64,000 nt of DNA from DASPKM01 sp963817075 (GTDB taxonomy: Bacteria; Bacteroidota; Bacteroidia; Chitinophagales; Chitinophagaceae): positions 186,001 through 250,000 of the forward strand of contig CAWFMT010000002.1 in assembly GCA_963817075.1 (NCBI GenBank). The letters are read 5' to 3'. The stretch's first letter is position 1. Each line of letters opens with the position of its first letter. The notes beneath the pieces were generated by a model that was not told where the DNA came from, did not search any database, and was given only the letters and a program-made list of their open reading frames with translations. Positions 1 through 7,405 of the stretch are shown one piece after another. A program made the translations under genes and the position numbers.

Positions 1-75
1 GTACATCTCGCGTTGCAGAGATTGAACCATATTATCAAGCATGTCAGGTTCGTCTTCAATAACCAGTATTTTCAT
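1..75 (-). CDS. Response regulator, N-terminal fragment cut by window edge
   Basis: Reading leftwards from an ATG at 75, 25 codons give a receiver-domain beginning: a hydrophobic beta strand (MKILVIEDEPDM) containing the acidic E-D-E cluster that binds Mg2+ next to the phospho-acceptor site. The gene runs off the left edge, so the phosphorylated Asp and the output domain are not visible. It is probably an OmpR/PhoB-type regulator, but the output class cannot be judged from 25 residues. Confidence 0.75.
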   Translation of the reverse strand, partial: MKILVIEDEPDMLDNMVQSLQREMY

Positions 76-102
76 TGATAGCAATTGGGAGATGGAATGG
101 AA

Positions 103-166
103 GTAGTCAGAAGTTAGGAAGTTAAAGAATAGCTTCTTAACTTCTCAAATTCTGACTTCTGACTAC
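103..166. repeat. Inverted GAAGTC-family repeat (hairpin)
   Basis: Positions 103-129 (beginning GTAGTCAGAAGTTAGG) are followed after four bases by an imperfect reverse complement at 134-166 ending GACTTCTGACTAC. The two arms can fold into a long hairpin in the spacer between the response regulator and the muramidase gene. The same GAAGTC/GAAGTTA words recur in at least six other spacers of this window. Confidence 0.75.
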
Positions 167-173
167 TAATTCC

Positions 174-1400
174 TTATGGATAAATCAAATACTTCACCCG
201 CATTTTTTTGTAGTTACTCAGCCCAGGCTCCCAGCTCTTCCGTATCTCCTCATCTGAAACATCCGCAATCACCTGCTCCTTAAACCTGGAATCACCAGTG
301 CGGAAATCAACATTTCCCATTTCCTTGCTTTGTTTAAAATCGAAGAATTTTTCTTTATGAGGATAGGCTTTATAGAAATCTTTTATCCACTGCAGATTGA
401 TCCTGCCTGATTTTCGCAATGTTTCGATATCATAGGTCCTAAGGTCCAATCCAAAACAAGGTTCATTCATATGCAAAGGAGTTTCTGCCATTCCGGGAAT
501 TCCTGTAGGAATGAATGAAAACTCATACTTGTCTTTCAAGAGTGGATTGCCTAAAACTGTAAATGGAAAATATGTCCCCCTTCCCTGGCTGATAACTGTT
601 CCTTCAAATACGCATAAGGAGGGATACAACATTACAGATTGCTGTGTATTTAGATTAGGAGAAGGTCTTACCGGCAAGGTGTATGGCATATCATGACGGT
701 AATTCGCTACAGGAATTATTTTGATTTTGCATTTCACTTTATTTGGAAGCCATCCCTCTCCATTTAGCATCTGCGCAAATTCACCGATTGTCATACCATG
801 TGTAATGGGAATAGGAAATTTTCCAATTCCAGATTTCAATTTCATATCCAGGACCGGACCATCAACAAAATATCCATTGGGATTTGGGCGATCAAGGATC
901 AAAAGTTCCTTTCCATTCTCTGCGCAAGACTCCATGATATCCGCAAGGGTGTTGATCTTTGTATAGAATCTGCAACCAACATCCTGAACATCGAAGATCA
1001 TCAGATCAATATCAGCCAGATCCTGTTTTGAAGGCTTTCTTTTCGGTCCATATAATGAGACAATAGGAATTTTTGTGGCGCTGTCAATCTCATCTTTTAC
1101 AATGGTACCTGCACTGGCATTTCCCCTGAATCCATGTTCCGGACCAAAGACTCTGACAATATTAATCCCGATCGACTGGAGGCTGTCGACCAAATGTTTT
1201 TTGCCGATGATTGTTGTTTGGTTCGCCAGTACCCCAATTCTTTTGCCCTTCAGATAGGGTAGATACTTTTCAGTTTGGTCTGCTCCAGTCTTCAGTGGGG
1301 TGGCTGCTGGTGGTACTGCAGCAGTGGTGGAACATTTCTGAACATCACCATAAAGAAAGAGAAGCAAAATCGGGAATATGAAGATTGAATGTTTTTTCAT
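174..1400 (-). CDS. namZ: Exo-beta-N-acetylmuramidase NamZ-like (DUF1343)
   Basis: The 408-residue product has the DUF1343 architecture: an N-terminal Rossmann-like half (KGKRIGVLANQT, FGPEHGFRG, DVQDVGCRFYT, LDRPNPNG) and a C-terminal half. The family includes YbbC/NamZ enzymes that remove terminal MurNAc from the non-reducing end of peptidoglycan fragments. Start: a TTG nine codons upstream is possible, but the ATG at 1400 opens a proper signal sequence (MKKHSIFIFPILLLFLYG) and is preferred. A Cys near residue 23 might be lipidated, although VQKC is a poor lipobox. It lies alone between two repeat-filled spacers. The family assignment is firm; the muramidase activity is taken from characterised relatives. 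Confidence 0.88.
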   Translation of the reverse strand: MKKHSIFIFPILLLFLYGDVQKCSTTAAVPPAATPLKTGADQTEKYLPYLKGKRIGVLANQTTIIGKKHLVDSLQSIGINIVRVFGPEHGFRGNASAGTIVKDEIDSATKIPIVSLYGPKRKPSKQDLADIDLMIFDVQDVGCRFYTKINTLADIMESCAENGKELLILDRPNPNGYFVDGPVLDMKLKSGIGKFPIPITHGMTIGEFAQMLNGEGWLPNKVKCKIKIIPVANYRHDMPYTLPVRPSPNLNTQQSVMLYPSLCVFEGTVISQGRGTYFPFTVLGNPLLKDKYEFSFIPTGIPGMAETPLHMNEPCFGLDLRTYDIETLRKSGRINLQWIKDFYKAYPHKEKFFDFKQSKEMGNVDFRTGDSRFKEQVIADVSDEEIRKSWEPGLSNYKKMRVKYLIYP

Positions 1401-1410
1401 TTTTGTTTTT

Positions 1411-1455
1411 TTACCGCCAAGTAACAAAGACGCGAAGTTACGCTAGTGCGAGAAG
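1411..1455. repeat. ACCGCCAAG-family spacer repeat
   Basis: A run of CGC/CAAAG words (TTACCGCCAAG, AAAGACGCGAAG) immediately upstream of namZ. It is one half of the ACCGC..GCGGT hairpin family seen throughout the window; a clear matching second arm is not present here. Confidence 0.6.
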
Positions 1456-1490
1456 GGGTCCAAGGATTTAGATTTTCAAATATAAATTTT

Positions 1491-1574
1491 ACTATGTGAC
1501 TATGTTTTATTTATGTGTCTATGTGTTATTTTTTTTACCACATAGAATCATAGAAAGCATAGCCACATAGTTAA
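1491..1574. repeat. CACATAGT-family inverted repeat
   Basis: ACTATGTGACTATG and ATGTGTCTATGTG on the left are mirrored by ACCACATAGAATCATAG and CCACATAGTTA on the right, with a T-run at the centre. The whole can fold as a hairpin between namZ and the GH32 gene. A second member of the family lies at 17286-17392. Confidence 0.75.
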
Positions 1575-1609
1575 AACGAAGAAGGAATGAATTTTAGCAA
1601 AAACACTTA

Positions 1610-3127
1610 TCAATGAATACTTCTTAAATGCATAAATTCTATGGAAGATAATTTTAACCCACTATTAGAATTGAACCTAATGTCGGAATAAATTTCAGTG
1701 GGAAAAAAAATGGATGTCATCACAGTTAGTCCTCCATCGGCAAATAATTCAATAGAAGCATTATCAATGATCAACTCCATATTCATTGAATCAGACTGAG
1801 ATAATCGTGGAGCAAAATGCTTCGCACCAAATCCTTTTTTGAAACTTATGTTCCCGGATTGACTGCGATCGATAAAAAATTGATTGGTCGCTTTGTCGTA
1901 CCCCAGGATAACTTTCTCACCTGAAGGATTCGAAATCGTGATGGTAAATTCCTGGATTTTATCGGTCCGAAATTTTATCCTGGCCGGGCCCTTAAGTTTG
2001 CCCGTTTTTGAAGTCAGATCAAAATCCCCAACCTCTATATTTTCAAATTTGCTTCCTTCTTCGTTCAGTAAGTCTATTTCTTTTGCTGGCGTGGAAGTCA
2101 CCATGAATTTGTCTCCTACTTTTTGAATACCCAAGTCCCGGGGAACCGTCATCGCACTTCTCCATGAATCTGTTGGGACTTGTTGGGCATAATCCCAGTT
2201 GCCCATCCACCCAAGGAATAATTTCCTCCCTCCAACATTTGACCATGTAACACCCGCATAATTGTCCGGACCGTAATCCAGCCACCGCGTATCAGTCTGG
2301 AAGGGAGTGAATACTTTTCCATCAAATTTCCCTGTGAAATATTGAGTGGCCGAACCTTTATTTGGTCCGCCTGGATTAATACTAACAAGCAAAACCCAAA
2401 CTGAGTCATTATTCTGATTAATTGAAAAAAGATCAGGACATTCCCAAACACCACCATGCCCTCCAACCTTTTCTCCAAATTCAGATTCTTTTGTCCAGTT
2501 CTTTAGGTTGGGCGATGAATAGAATCCTATACGATCTTTAACGGCAAGAGACATTATCCACTTTTGTGAAGGAGCATGCCATGATACTTTGGGATCACGG
2601 AAATCAATTATTCCCGGATTCCGCAAAACAGGATTCTTTTCATACTTGATCCAGTTTCTTCCACCATCATTACTATAAGCAAGTCCTTGTGTTTGATAAT
2701 CAATTCTTCCTCCTTTGATCCCTGTTGTGTCGTGATAAGTGAAAATCGCAACCAAGGGAGGCTCACCATTTTTCCCTAATCCTGAAGAATTCATTTCATC
2801 CAGAACAGCACTGCCTGAAAAAATATAACCAAGACTGTCCGGATACAAAGCAATTTTCTCTTCGGTCCAATGCATAAGGTCTTTGCTTGTTGCATGTCCC
2901 CAATGCATGGGTCCCCAAACTGTACTGTCTGGATAGTATTGAAAAAAGAGATGATAGGTGTCTTTGTATTTGATCAATCCGTTAGGATCATTCATCCAAT
3001 GGGCTTTCGGTGAAAAATGAATTTGTGGCCGATGTTTTTCTTGATAGTCGAGCGGTTGTTCGGATTTATTATCGGCATCATTGCAAGAAGCAATCAGGAA
3101 AATGATTGGGAGAAATCGAATTTTCAC
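1610..3127 (-). CDS. Glycoside hydrolase family 32 (levanase/fructanase-like lipoprotein)
   Basis: This 505-residue protein hydrolyses beta-fructosidic bonds (sucrose, levan or inulin-type fructans). All three GH32 catalytic motifs are present: the WMNDPNG nucleophile motif near residue 44, FRDPK (transition-state stabiliser) and WECPD (acid/base Glu), followed by the usual C-terminal beta-sandwich. The start is a GTG at 3127 and the N-terminus ends FLIASC, a good lipobox, so the enzyme is probably a surface or periplasmic lipoprotein. It is the last gene of a minus-strand operon, five bases after the fructokinase gene and downstream of a sugar porter. Whether it is endo- or exo-acting, and its linkage preference, cannot be read from the sequence. 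Confidence 0.93.
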   Translation of the reverse strand: MKIRFLPIIFLIASCNDADNKSEQPLDYQEKHRPQIHFSPKAHWMNDPNGLIKYKDTYHLFFQYYPDSTVWGPMHWGHATSKDLMHWTEEKIALYPDSLGYIFSGSAVLDEMNSSGLGKNGEPPLVAIFTYHDTTGIKGGRIDYQTQGLAYSNDGGRNWIKYEKNPVLRNPGIIDFRDPKVSWHAPSQKWIMSLAVKDRIGFYSSPNLKNWTKESEFGEKVGGHGGVWECPDLFSINQNNDSVWVLLVSINPGGPNKGSATQYFTGKFDGKVFTPFQTDTRWLDYGPDNYAGVTWSNVGGRKLFLGWMGNWDYAQQVPTDSWRSAMTVPRDLGIQKVGDKFMVTSTPAKEIDLLNEEGSKFENIEVGDFDLTSKTGKLKGPARIKFRTDKIQEFTITISNPSGEKVILGYDKATNQFFIDRSQSGNISFKKGFGAKHFAPRLSQSDSMNMELIIDNASIELFADGGLTVMTSIFFPTEIYSDIRFNSNSGLKLSSIEFMHLRSIH

Positions 3128-3132
3128 TTGTT

Positions 3133-4041
3133 TTAGTTTTGTTTTTTACTTGATTCAATCAATTCTAAAACATCTCTCATTGCATATTCAGGACAAGCCC
3201 CTGATTGGGTGGCAATGAATGCCCCAAGTCCATTCGCGAATTTCAAAGCATCTTTTGGATCTTCATTGTCCATCAACTTTGAAAGCAAACCTGCGAGAAA
3301 GGAATCACCACTACCAACAGTATCCTTAACAGTTACTTTGAATCCAGGATGATGATATGTTTTTCCATCGATAAATAAAAAAGCTCCATCGCCTCCCATG
3401 GTGGCCACAATATTAGATATCTGGAATTTATCAGCCACTGATCGCACCCGGTCGTCAATATTTGTATGATTAGAAAACCATCCTGTGATCAACTCAAGTT
3501 CAGCCAAATTCAATTTAAGGAAATCGGTTTTGCCCAGAAGTTCTTCAACGATGAGCCTGTCAAAGTGCGGAGCGCGTAGATTGATATCAAGAACTCTTTT
3601 CCTTGCAGTCTCTATTAATTGAAGCAAGGTTTTTTTTGATTCTGGACTTCTGGAAGCAAGGCTACCAAAGACAAAATAATCAGCGTTTGATACAAGTTTG
3701 GAATATGATTGATCCCATTGTATGAAATCCCAGGCCACAGGCTTTACAATATCGTACACAACTTCATTGTGTTCATTCGGTTCAGCATAAACCTTGCCTG
3801 TTTCATGTTCATTATCGATTTGAAAATAATCCGTGCAAACACCAAGATCAGCGAATAATTCGCGAAGCTGATTTCCTTTTTCGTCATTGCCGATCCTTGT
3901 AATAAGCGCTGGATCTTTTTTCTGCTTGTGAAGATGATAGGTGACATTCATGGGCGCTCCACCAGGAACGGCTCCAGAAGGAAGTATATCCCAAAGCACT
4001 TCGCCAAAACAGATCACCCGATGCTGCTTTCCAGTTTCCAT
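3133..4041 (-). CDS. Fructokinase, PfkB family
   Basis: A 302-residue cytoplasmic sugar kinase. The N-terminus has VICFGEVLWDILP and PGGAPMNVTYHL, the substrate-lid region of PfkB fructokinases, and the C-terminus has DTVGSGDSF, the PfkB signature with the catalytic Asp. It very likely phosphorylates fructose released by the neighbouring GH32 enzyme and imported by the upstream sugar porter. It lies seven bases after the transporter gene and five before the GH32 gene, so the three are probably one transcript. Other ketose or adenosine substrates are possible within the family, but the operon context favours fructose. Confidence 0.9.
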   Translation of the reverse strand: METGKQHRVICFGEVLWDILPSGAVPGGAPMNVTYHLHKQKKDPALITRIGNDEKGNQLRELFADLGVCTDYFQIDNEHETGKVYAEPNEHNEVVYDIVKPVAWDFIQWDQSYSKLVSNADYFVFGSLASRSPESKKTLLQLIETARKRVLDINLRAPHFDRLIVEELLGKTDFLKLNLAELELITGWFSNHTNIDDRVRSVADKFQISNIVATMGGDGAFLFIDGKTYHHPGFKVTVKDTVGSGDSFLAGLLSKLMDNEDPKDALKFANGLGAFIATQSGACPEYAMRDVLELIESSKKQN

Positions 4042-4048
4042 AGCAGAA

Positions 4049-5377
4049 TTATTTTTTCAGAAGTTTTGCTTCTAATTGCTCAAGCGGAACTCCCTTGGTT
4101 TCTGGCATTTTGAAAATCACCCAGAGTAATTGCAAGAACATCATCGCTGCAAAAAATAAAAATATTGGTGCAGCCCCGAAACGCTCTGCAACAATGGGGA
4201 ATACACTTGCGACAAGAGCAGCTAAAATCCAATGGGTAGCGCTGCCCAATGATTGTCCGTAAGCTCTAACACTATTTGGAAATATTTCAGAGATGAATAC
4301 CCAGATGACCGCTCCCTGCCCGATAGCATGAGATGCTATGAATACGAAAAGCAAAACAGGTACTACCATTCCACCCAGCCAGTCGAATTGAAATGCAGCC
4401 GCAACCGCCGCCAACGATATGATGTAACCAAAGGATCCGATCAGCATTAACTTTTTTCTTCCAAGTCTATCAATGAGGTAAAGTCCAAGCATTGTAAAGA
4501 CCAGGTTCACAAAACCTATCCCCGCACTTTGAAGGAATGCCGCTTCTTTTCCAATGCCTGCCAGTTCAAAAACCCGGGGAGCATAATATATAATAGCATT
4601 GATACCCGAGAGCTGGTTGAAGGCTGCGATAAGGAAAGCAAGCATGATCATCTTGCTGTATCGCTTCGAAAAAAAAGATGAGAGACTTTCTTTTTGTTTT
4701 TCTTCATCGATCGATTTGTGTAGTGCTTTGATGGCCTCGTCTACACCTTCCGGGTCGCTTACCTCAAGAATTGCTCTCGCTTTTCCATAATCGCCCTTAT
4801 GAACTATAAGCCAACGTGGACTTTCGGGTACAAAAAACATCAGGATGCAATAGATCAATGATGGAATAGCTACAACGCCTAACATCCAGCGCCAACTTTC
4901 ATCGCCCATATTCTGCAATAAATAATTGGAGAAGTATGCTACAAGAATTCCGAATACAATATTGAATTGAAAAGCAGCCACCAGTTTTCCCCTGTTCTTT
5001 GCTGGCGCGATTTCAGTTATATACATGGGTGCCACTACGGAAGATGCACCAATTGCCAAACCACCCAAGAACCGAAACGTCATGAAGGTATTGACATCAT
5101 TCGCAATGGCAGAACCAATTGCTGATACGAGATAAAAAACACCGATCCAGATCAGGGTTTTCTTTCGGCCAAACCTGGAGGCAGGAATGCCGCCAAACAA
5201 TGCGCCTATCACAGTTCCATAGAGTGCCATTCCAATAGCTACACCATGCATCACATCAGTTAAACCCCAGACTTTCTTTATTTCCTGTTCTGCTCCGGAG
5301 ATTACGGCAACGTCAATCCCGAATAAGAATCCACCCAGGGCTACGACGATACTCCAGAGTAATAATTTTCCATTCAT
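4049..5377 (-). CDS. MFS sugar porter (sugar:H+ symporter family)
   Basis: A 442-residue protein with about 12 membrane helices and the sugar-porter signatures: RFGRKK between helices 2 and 3, FRFLGGLAIG with APMYITEIAP, PESPRWL, the second DRLGRKK, and PETKG near the C-terminus. It resembles XylE/GLUT-type hexose transporters and is expected in the inner membrane. It is the first gene of the fructan operon, so fructose or a short fructo-oligosaccharide is the probable substrate. No SusC/SusD outer-membrane pair or dedicated regulator lies beside it. The spacer to the left-facing yceI gene carries a hairpin repeat and a terminator. Confidence 0.92.
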   Translation of the reverse strand: MNGKLLLWSIVVALGGFLFGIDVAVISGAEQEIKKVWGLTDVMHGVAIGMALYGTVIGALFGGIPASRFGRKKTLIWIGVFYLVSAIGSAIANDVNTFMTFRFLGGLAIGASSVVAPMYITEIAPAKNRGKLVAAFQFNIVFGILVAYFSNYLLQNMGDESWRWMLGVVAIPSLIYCILMFFVPESPRWLIVHKGDYGKARAILEVSDPEGVDEAIKALHKSIDEEKQKESLSSFFSKRYSKMIMLAFLIAAFNQLSGINAIIYYAPRVFELAGIGKEAAFLQSAGIGFVNLVFTMLGLYLIDRLGRKKLMLIGSFGYIISLAAVAAAFQFDWLGGMVVPVLLFVFIASHAIGQGAVIWVFISEIFPNSVRAYGQSLGSATHWILAALVASVFPIVAERFGAAPIFLFFAAMMFLQLLWVIFKMPETKGVPLEQLEAKLLKK

Positions 5378-5410
5378 ATGGCAGCAGTTTTAATGCTTAA
5401 GGTATTAAGA

Positions 5411-5490
5411 TTTTACCGCAAAGTCGCAAGGACGCAAAGGAGCGCTAGGATCCTTGCGTTTCCTGGCGTCTTTGTTTCTTTGAGGTTAAA
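5411..5490. repeat. ACCGC..GGTTAA hairpin repeat
   Basis: TTTTACCGCAAAGTCGCAAG on the left and GCGTCTTTG..GAGGTTAAA on the right form an imperfect inverted pair with GGACGC/GCGTTTCC inside. It is a member of the ACCGC..GCGGT family, here just upstream of the sugar porter start. Confidence 0.75.
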
Positions 5491-5494
5491 TTCT

Positions 5495-5521
5495 AAAAAA
5501 AATGCCCCATTGCGGGGGCAT
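5495..5521 (-). terminator. Rho-independent terminator after yceI
   Basis: On the minus strand the stem ATGCCCC/GGGGCAT (5502-5508 with 5515-5521) is followed by eight T residues. It sits just past the stop of the yceI-like gene and upstream of the fructan operon, separating the two minus-strand units. Confidence 0.8.
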
Positions 5522-5549
5522 CCTAATCTGTTATACTTGAAAGAATATG

Positions 5550-6179
5550 TTATTGAGCTGCTGCCTGCCTCATTTCGAGTTTCACAATGATCTCAACTTC
5601 CTTCCCAACAACCAATCCACCTGTTTCAGTAGCACGATCCCATTTCAGACTATAATCAAAGCGATTCACTGTTGCTAATGCTTTGAATCCAATGGTTGAA
5701 CCACGAGGAGTGGTGAGAATTCCACCATATGTAACATCAAAAGTAATTGGCTTGGTTATATCACGGATGGTGAGGTTTCCTGTGAGTTTATATTTATTCC
5801 CGCCTTGTGGAGTGAAGGATGAGCTCTCGAATTTCATCTGAGGGAATTTTTCAGCATTGAAGAAATCATCGCTCTTCAAATGGGTATCCCGCCTTTCATT
5901 GTCTGTGTTAACTGAGGCGACATCTACAGTAAATGAAATTTTCGCATCAGAATAATCAGGCTTGGTATTCTCCATGCTGCCATCAAAAATCTTGAAGTAT
6001 CCTTCAGTCTCCGCAACAACCATGTGCGTAACAGAGAACTTAACATTTGAATGGCCTTTATCTACAACCCATTTAGTAGCAGTTGGGGCTTTTGAAACAG
6101 GAGGTTTTGAAGGACTGAAAGCAGTCACTATGGAGGCCAAAACTAATAAGGCAACACCAGGAATAAAGATTTTTTTCAT
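5550..6179 (-). CDS. YceI-family periplasmic protein
   Basis: A 209-residue exported protein. After a signal peptide (MKKIFIPGVALLVLASIVTAFS) come the YceI landmarks: WVVDKGHSNVKFSVTHM, the internal GYFKIFDGSM, DTHLKSDDFFNAEKFPQMKFES, and FDVTYGG near the end. YceI proteins have a lipocalin-like barrel that binds polyisoprenoid lipids, and family members are often linked to stress or lipid transport; the ligand here is unknown. The gene stands alone, with its own terminator downstream and a promoter-sized spacer upstream. Confidence 0.92.
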   Translation of the reverse strand: MKKIFIPGVALLVLASIVTAFSPSKPPVSKAPTATKWVVDKGHSNVKFSVTHMVVAETEGYFKIFDGSMENTKPDYSDAKISFTVDVASVNTDNERRDTHLKSDDFFNAEKFPQMKFESSSFTPQGGNKYKLTGNLTIRDITKPITFDVTYGGILTTPRGSTIGFKALATVNRFDYSLKWDRATETGGLVVGKEVEIIVKLEMRQAAAQ

Positions 6180-6488
6180 TTTTCTAAAGTTTGAACATTG
6201 AAAATAGTGAAGTCTGCTTATACGGCAGCCACTTTTTAGTTAAGAAATGGTTTATTGGGAAGAATAAAGGCCTATTCTATTTTTTCAAAAGCCGTGATGA
6301 TTGTTAGACGGTGATTATTTCAAAAACTTTCGTCGCAATTCCTTGCATTCTGGTTGCAACCTTGATTTTAATCCATTGGTTTCCAGCATTTAAAAATTTG
6401 CGACCAGTGTTACAGCCTTAGCTACCGGTTTACTAACACCTCGGTCCAGGTTGACCCCATCTTTGACCTACAACACGAAAATGATTTT
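6180..6488. other. Spacer with no recognised element
   Basis: A divergent spacer between yceI and the next plus-strand small ORF. It should hold the yceI promoter. No phrase repeat, hairpin with a T-run, tRNA-like segment or other gene was seen. Confidence 0.5.
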
Positions 6489-6671
6489 ATGAAACTCAAC
6501 ACAACCACTTCAAACCTCCAACGCCTCGCAGTATGCGTCGGCACAGCCGGATTAATATTAGTCGCGGTCCTCTACCTGCAATTCTTATTTACAATGGTCA
6601 AGCAAGCCGGACCAACCATGCATGATTCTGTGGTTAAGGCGGAGAAGCACTTGTACGGACTGCTGAAATAG
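6489..6671 (+). CDS. Small single-pass membrane protein, unknown
   Basis: A 60-residue reading frame with a convincing central membrane helix (about residues 13-36, VCVGTAGLILVAVLYLQFLF) flanked by a basic, polar N-terminus and a charged C-terminus (KAEKHLYGLLK). It starts at an ATG at 6489 and ends before a repeat-rich spacer. The hydrophobic pattern and isolated position support a real small gene, but no family is recognised. Confidence 0.5.
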   Translation: MKLNTTTSNLQRLAVCVGTAGLILVAVLYLQFLFTMVKQAGPTMHDSVVKAEKHLYGLLK

Positions 6672-6689
6672 GAAGTGCAAAGAGCGAAG

Positions 6690-6757
6690 AACGAGGTCAG
6701 AAGTCGGAAGTCCAAAGTCGCCCAACGAACAACGCCCAACGAACAACGGCCAACGTT
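6690..6757. repeat. GAAGTC tract followed by CCAACGAACAACG tract
   Basis: GAGGTCAGAAGTCGGAAGT (family seen at 103, 12344, 18855 and 48442) runs directly into three copies of a CCAACGAACAACG-like word. The block lies between the small membrane gene and the NTF2-like gene. Confidence 0.7.
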
Positions 6758-6804
6758 TCATCATTCATCAACAATAATCAAACAATAAAAAAAAACAAAC
6801 AATC

Positions 6805-7332
6805 ATGAAAAAGCTAATGCTCATTTTTACAGTTCTCACAATTTCCTTTGCTTCAATTGCTCAAACAGAAAAAGAAGAAGAACTTATTAAAGCCGTTGTG
6901 AATAATGTACAAACTGGCTGGAATGAAAAGAGTGGTGAGAAGTATGCCTCATCCTTTGCTCCGGTCCATGACTTTATAGTGTGGAATGGATATTATTTTC
7001 CTAATAATACAAGACAGGGGAATGCCGCTGGTCACCAACAATTGTTCAATGGTGTTTATAAGAACTCAGACATAAAGCTCAAGATAGACAAGATCAAATT
7101 CATTCGCAGCGATATTGCGATGGTACACACCCTTGGAGGCATGTATGAAAAGGGGAAACCAACTCCCGAAAATCCTGGAGTGCTGATGACAATGTTGATG
7201 GAGAAAAAAGATGGTGCCTGGCAAATCATTTCCTTTCATAACCTGGACCTGGAAGGATTTCAGGATAAGGCGACTGCCGATAGAAGCCCGATGCCGCTGA
7301 ATGTTATGTATTCAAACTGGTATAAAAATTAA
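6805..7332 (+). CDS. Exported SgcJ/EcaC-type NTF2-like protein
   Basis: A 175-residue protein with a signal peptide (MKKLMLIFTVLTISFASIAQ) and one NTF2-like/SnoaL-type fold domain: a helical start (EELIKAVVNNVQTGWNEKSGEKYASSFAP), a central strand region (FIVWNGYYFPNNTRQG) and a final MEKKDGAWQIISFHN strand pair. Family members are called SgcJ/EcaC oxidoreductases or DUF4440, though catalysis is rarely shown. It lies 73 bases upstream of the sensor kinase gene, with a possible terminator between them. A ligand-binding role near that kinase is possible but unsupported. Confidence 0.8.
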   Translation: MKKLMLIFTVLTISFASIAQTEKEEELIKAVVNNVQTGWNEKSGEKYASSFAPVHDFIVWNGYYFPNNTRQGNAAGHQQLFNGVYKNSDIKLKIDKIKFIRSDIAMVHTLGGMYEKGKPTPENPGVLMTMLMEKKDGAWQIISFHNLDLEGFQDKATADRSPMPLNVMYSNWYKN

Positions 7333-7342
7333 TTTTTCCGCT

Positions 7343-7370
7343 GGGGCGTTCGCAGAGCGCCCTGGCTTTT
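7343..7370 (+). terminator. Possible terminator after NTF2-like gene
   Basis: GGGCG (7344-7348) and CGCCC (7358-7362) form a short stem, followed by TGGCTTTTATT. The stem is only five strict pairs and the T-run is short, so this is a weak call. Confidence 0.4.
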
Positions 7371-7405
7371 ATTAGCCATTCAGTTTATGTAACTTAACCC
7401 CAGTG

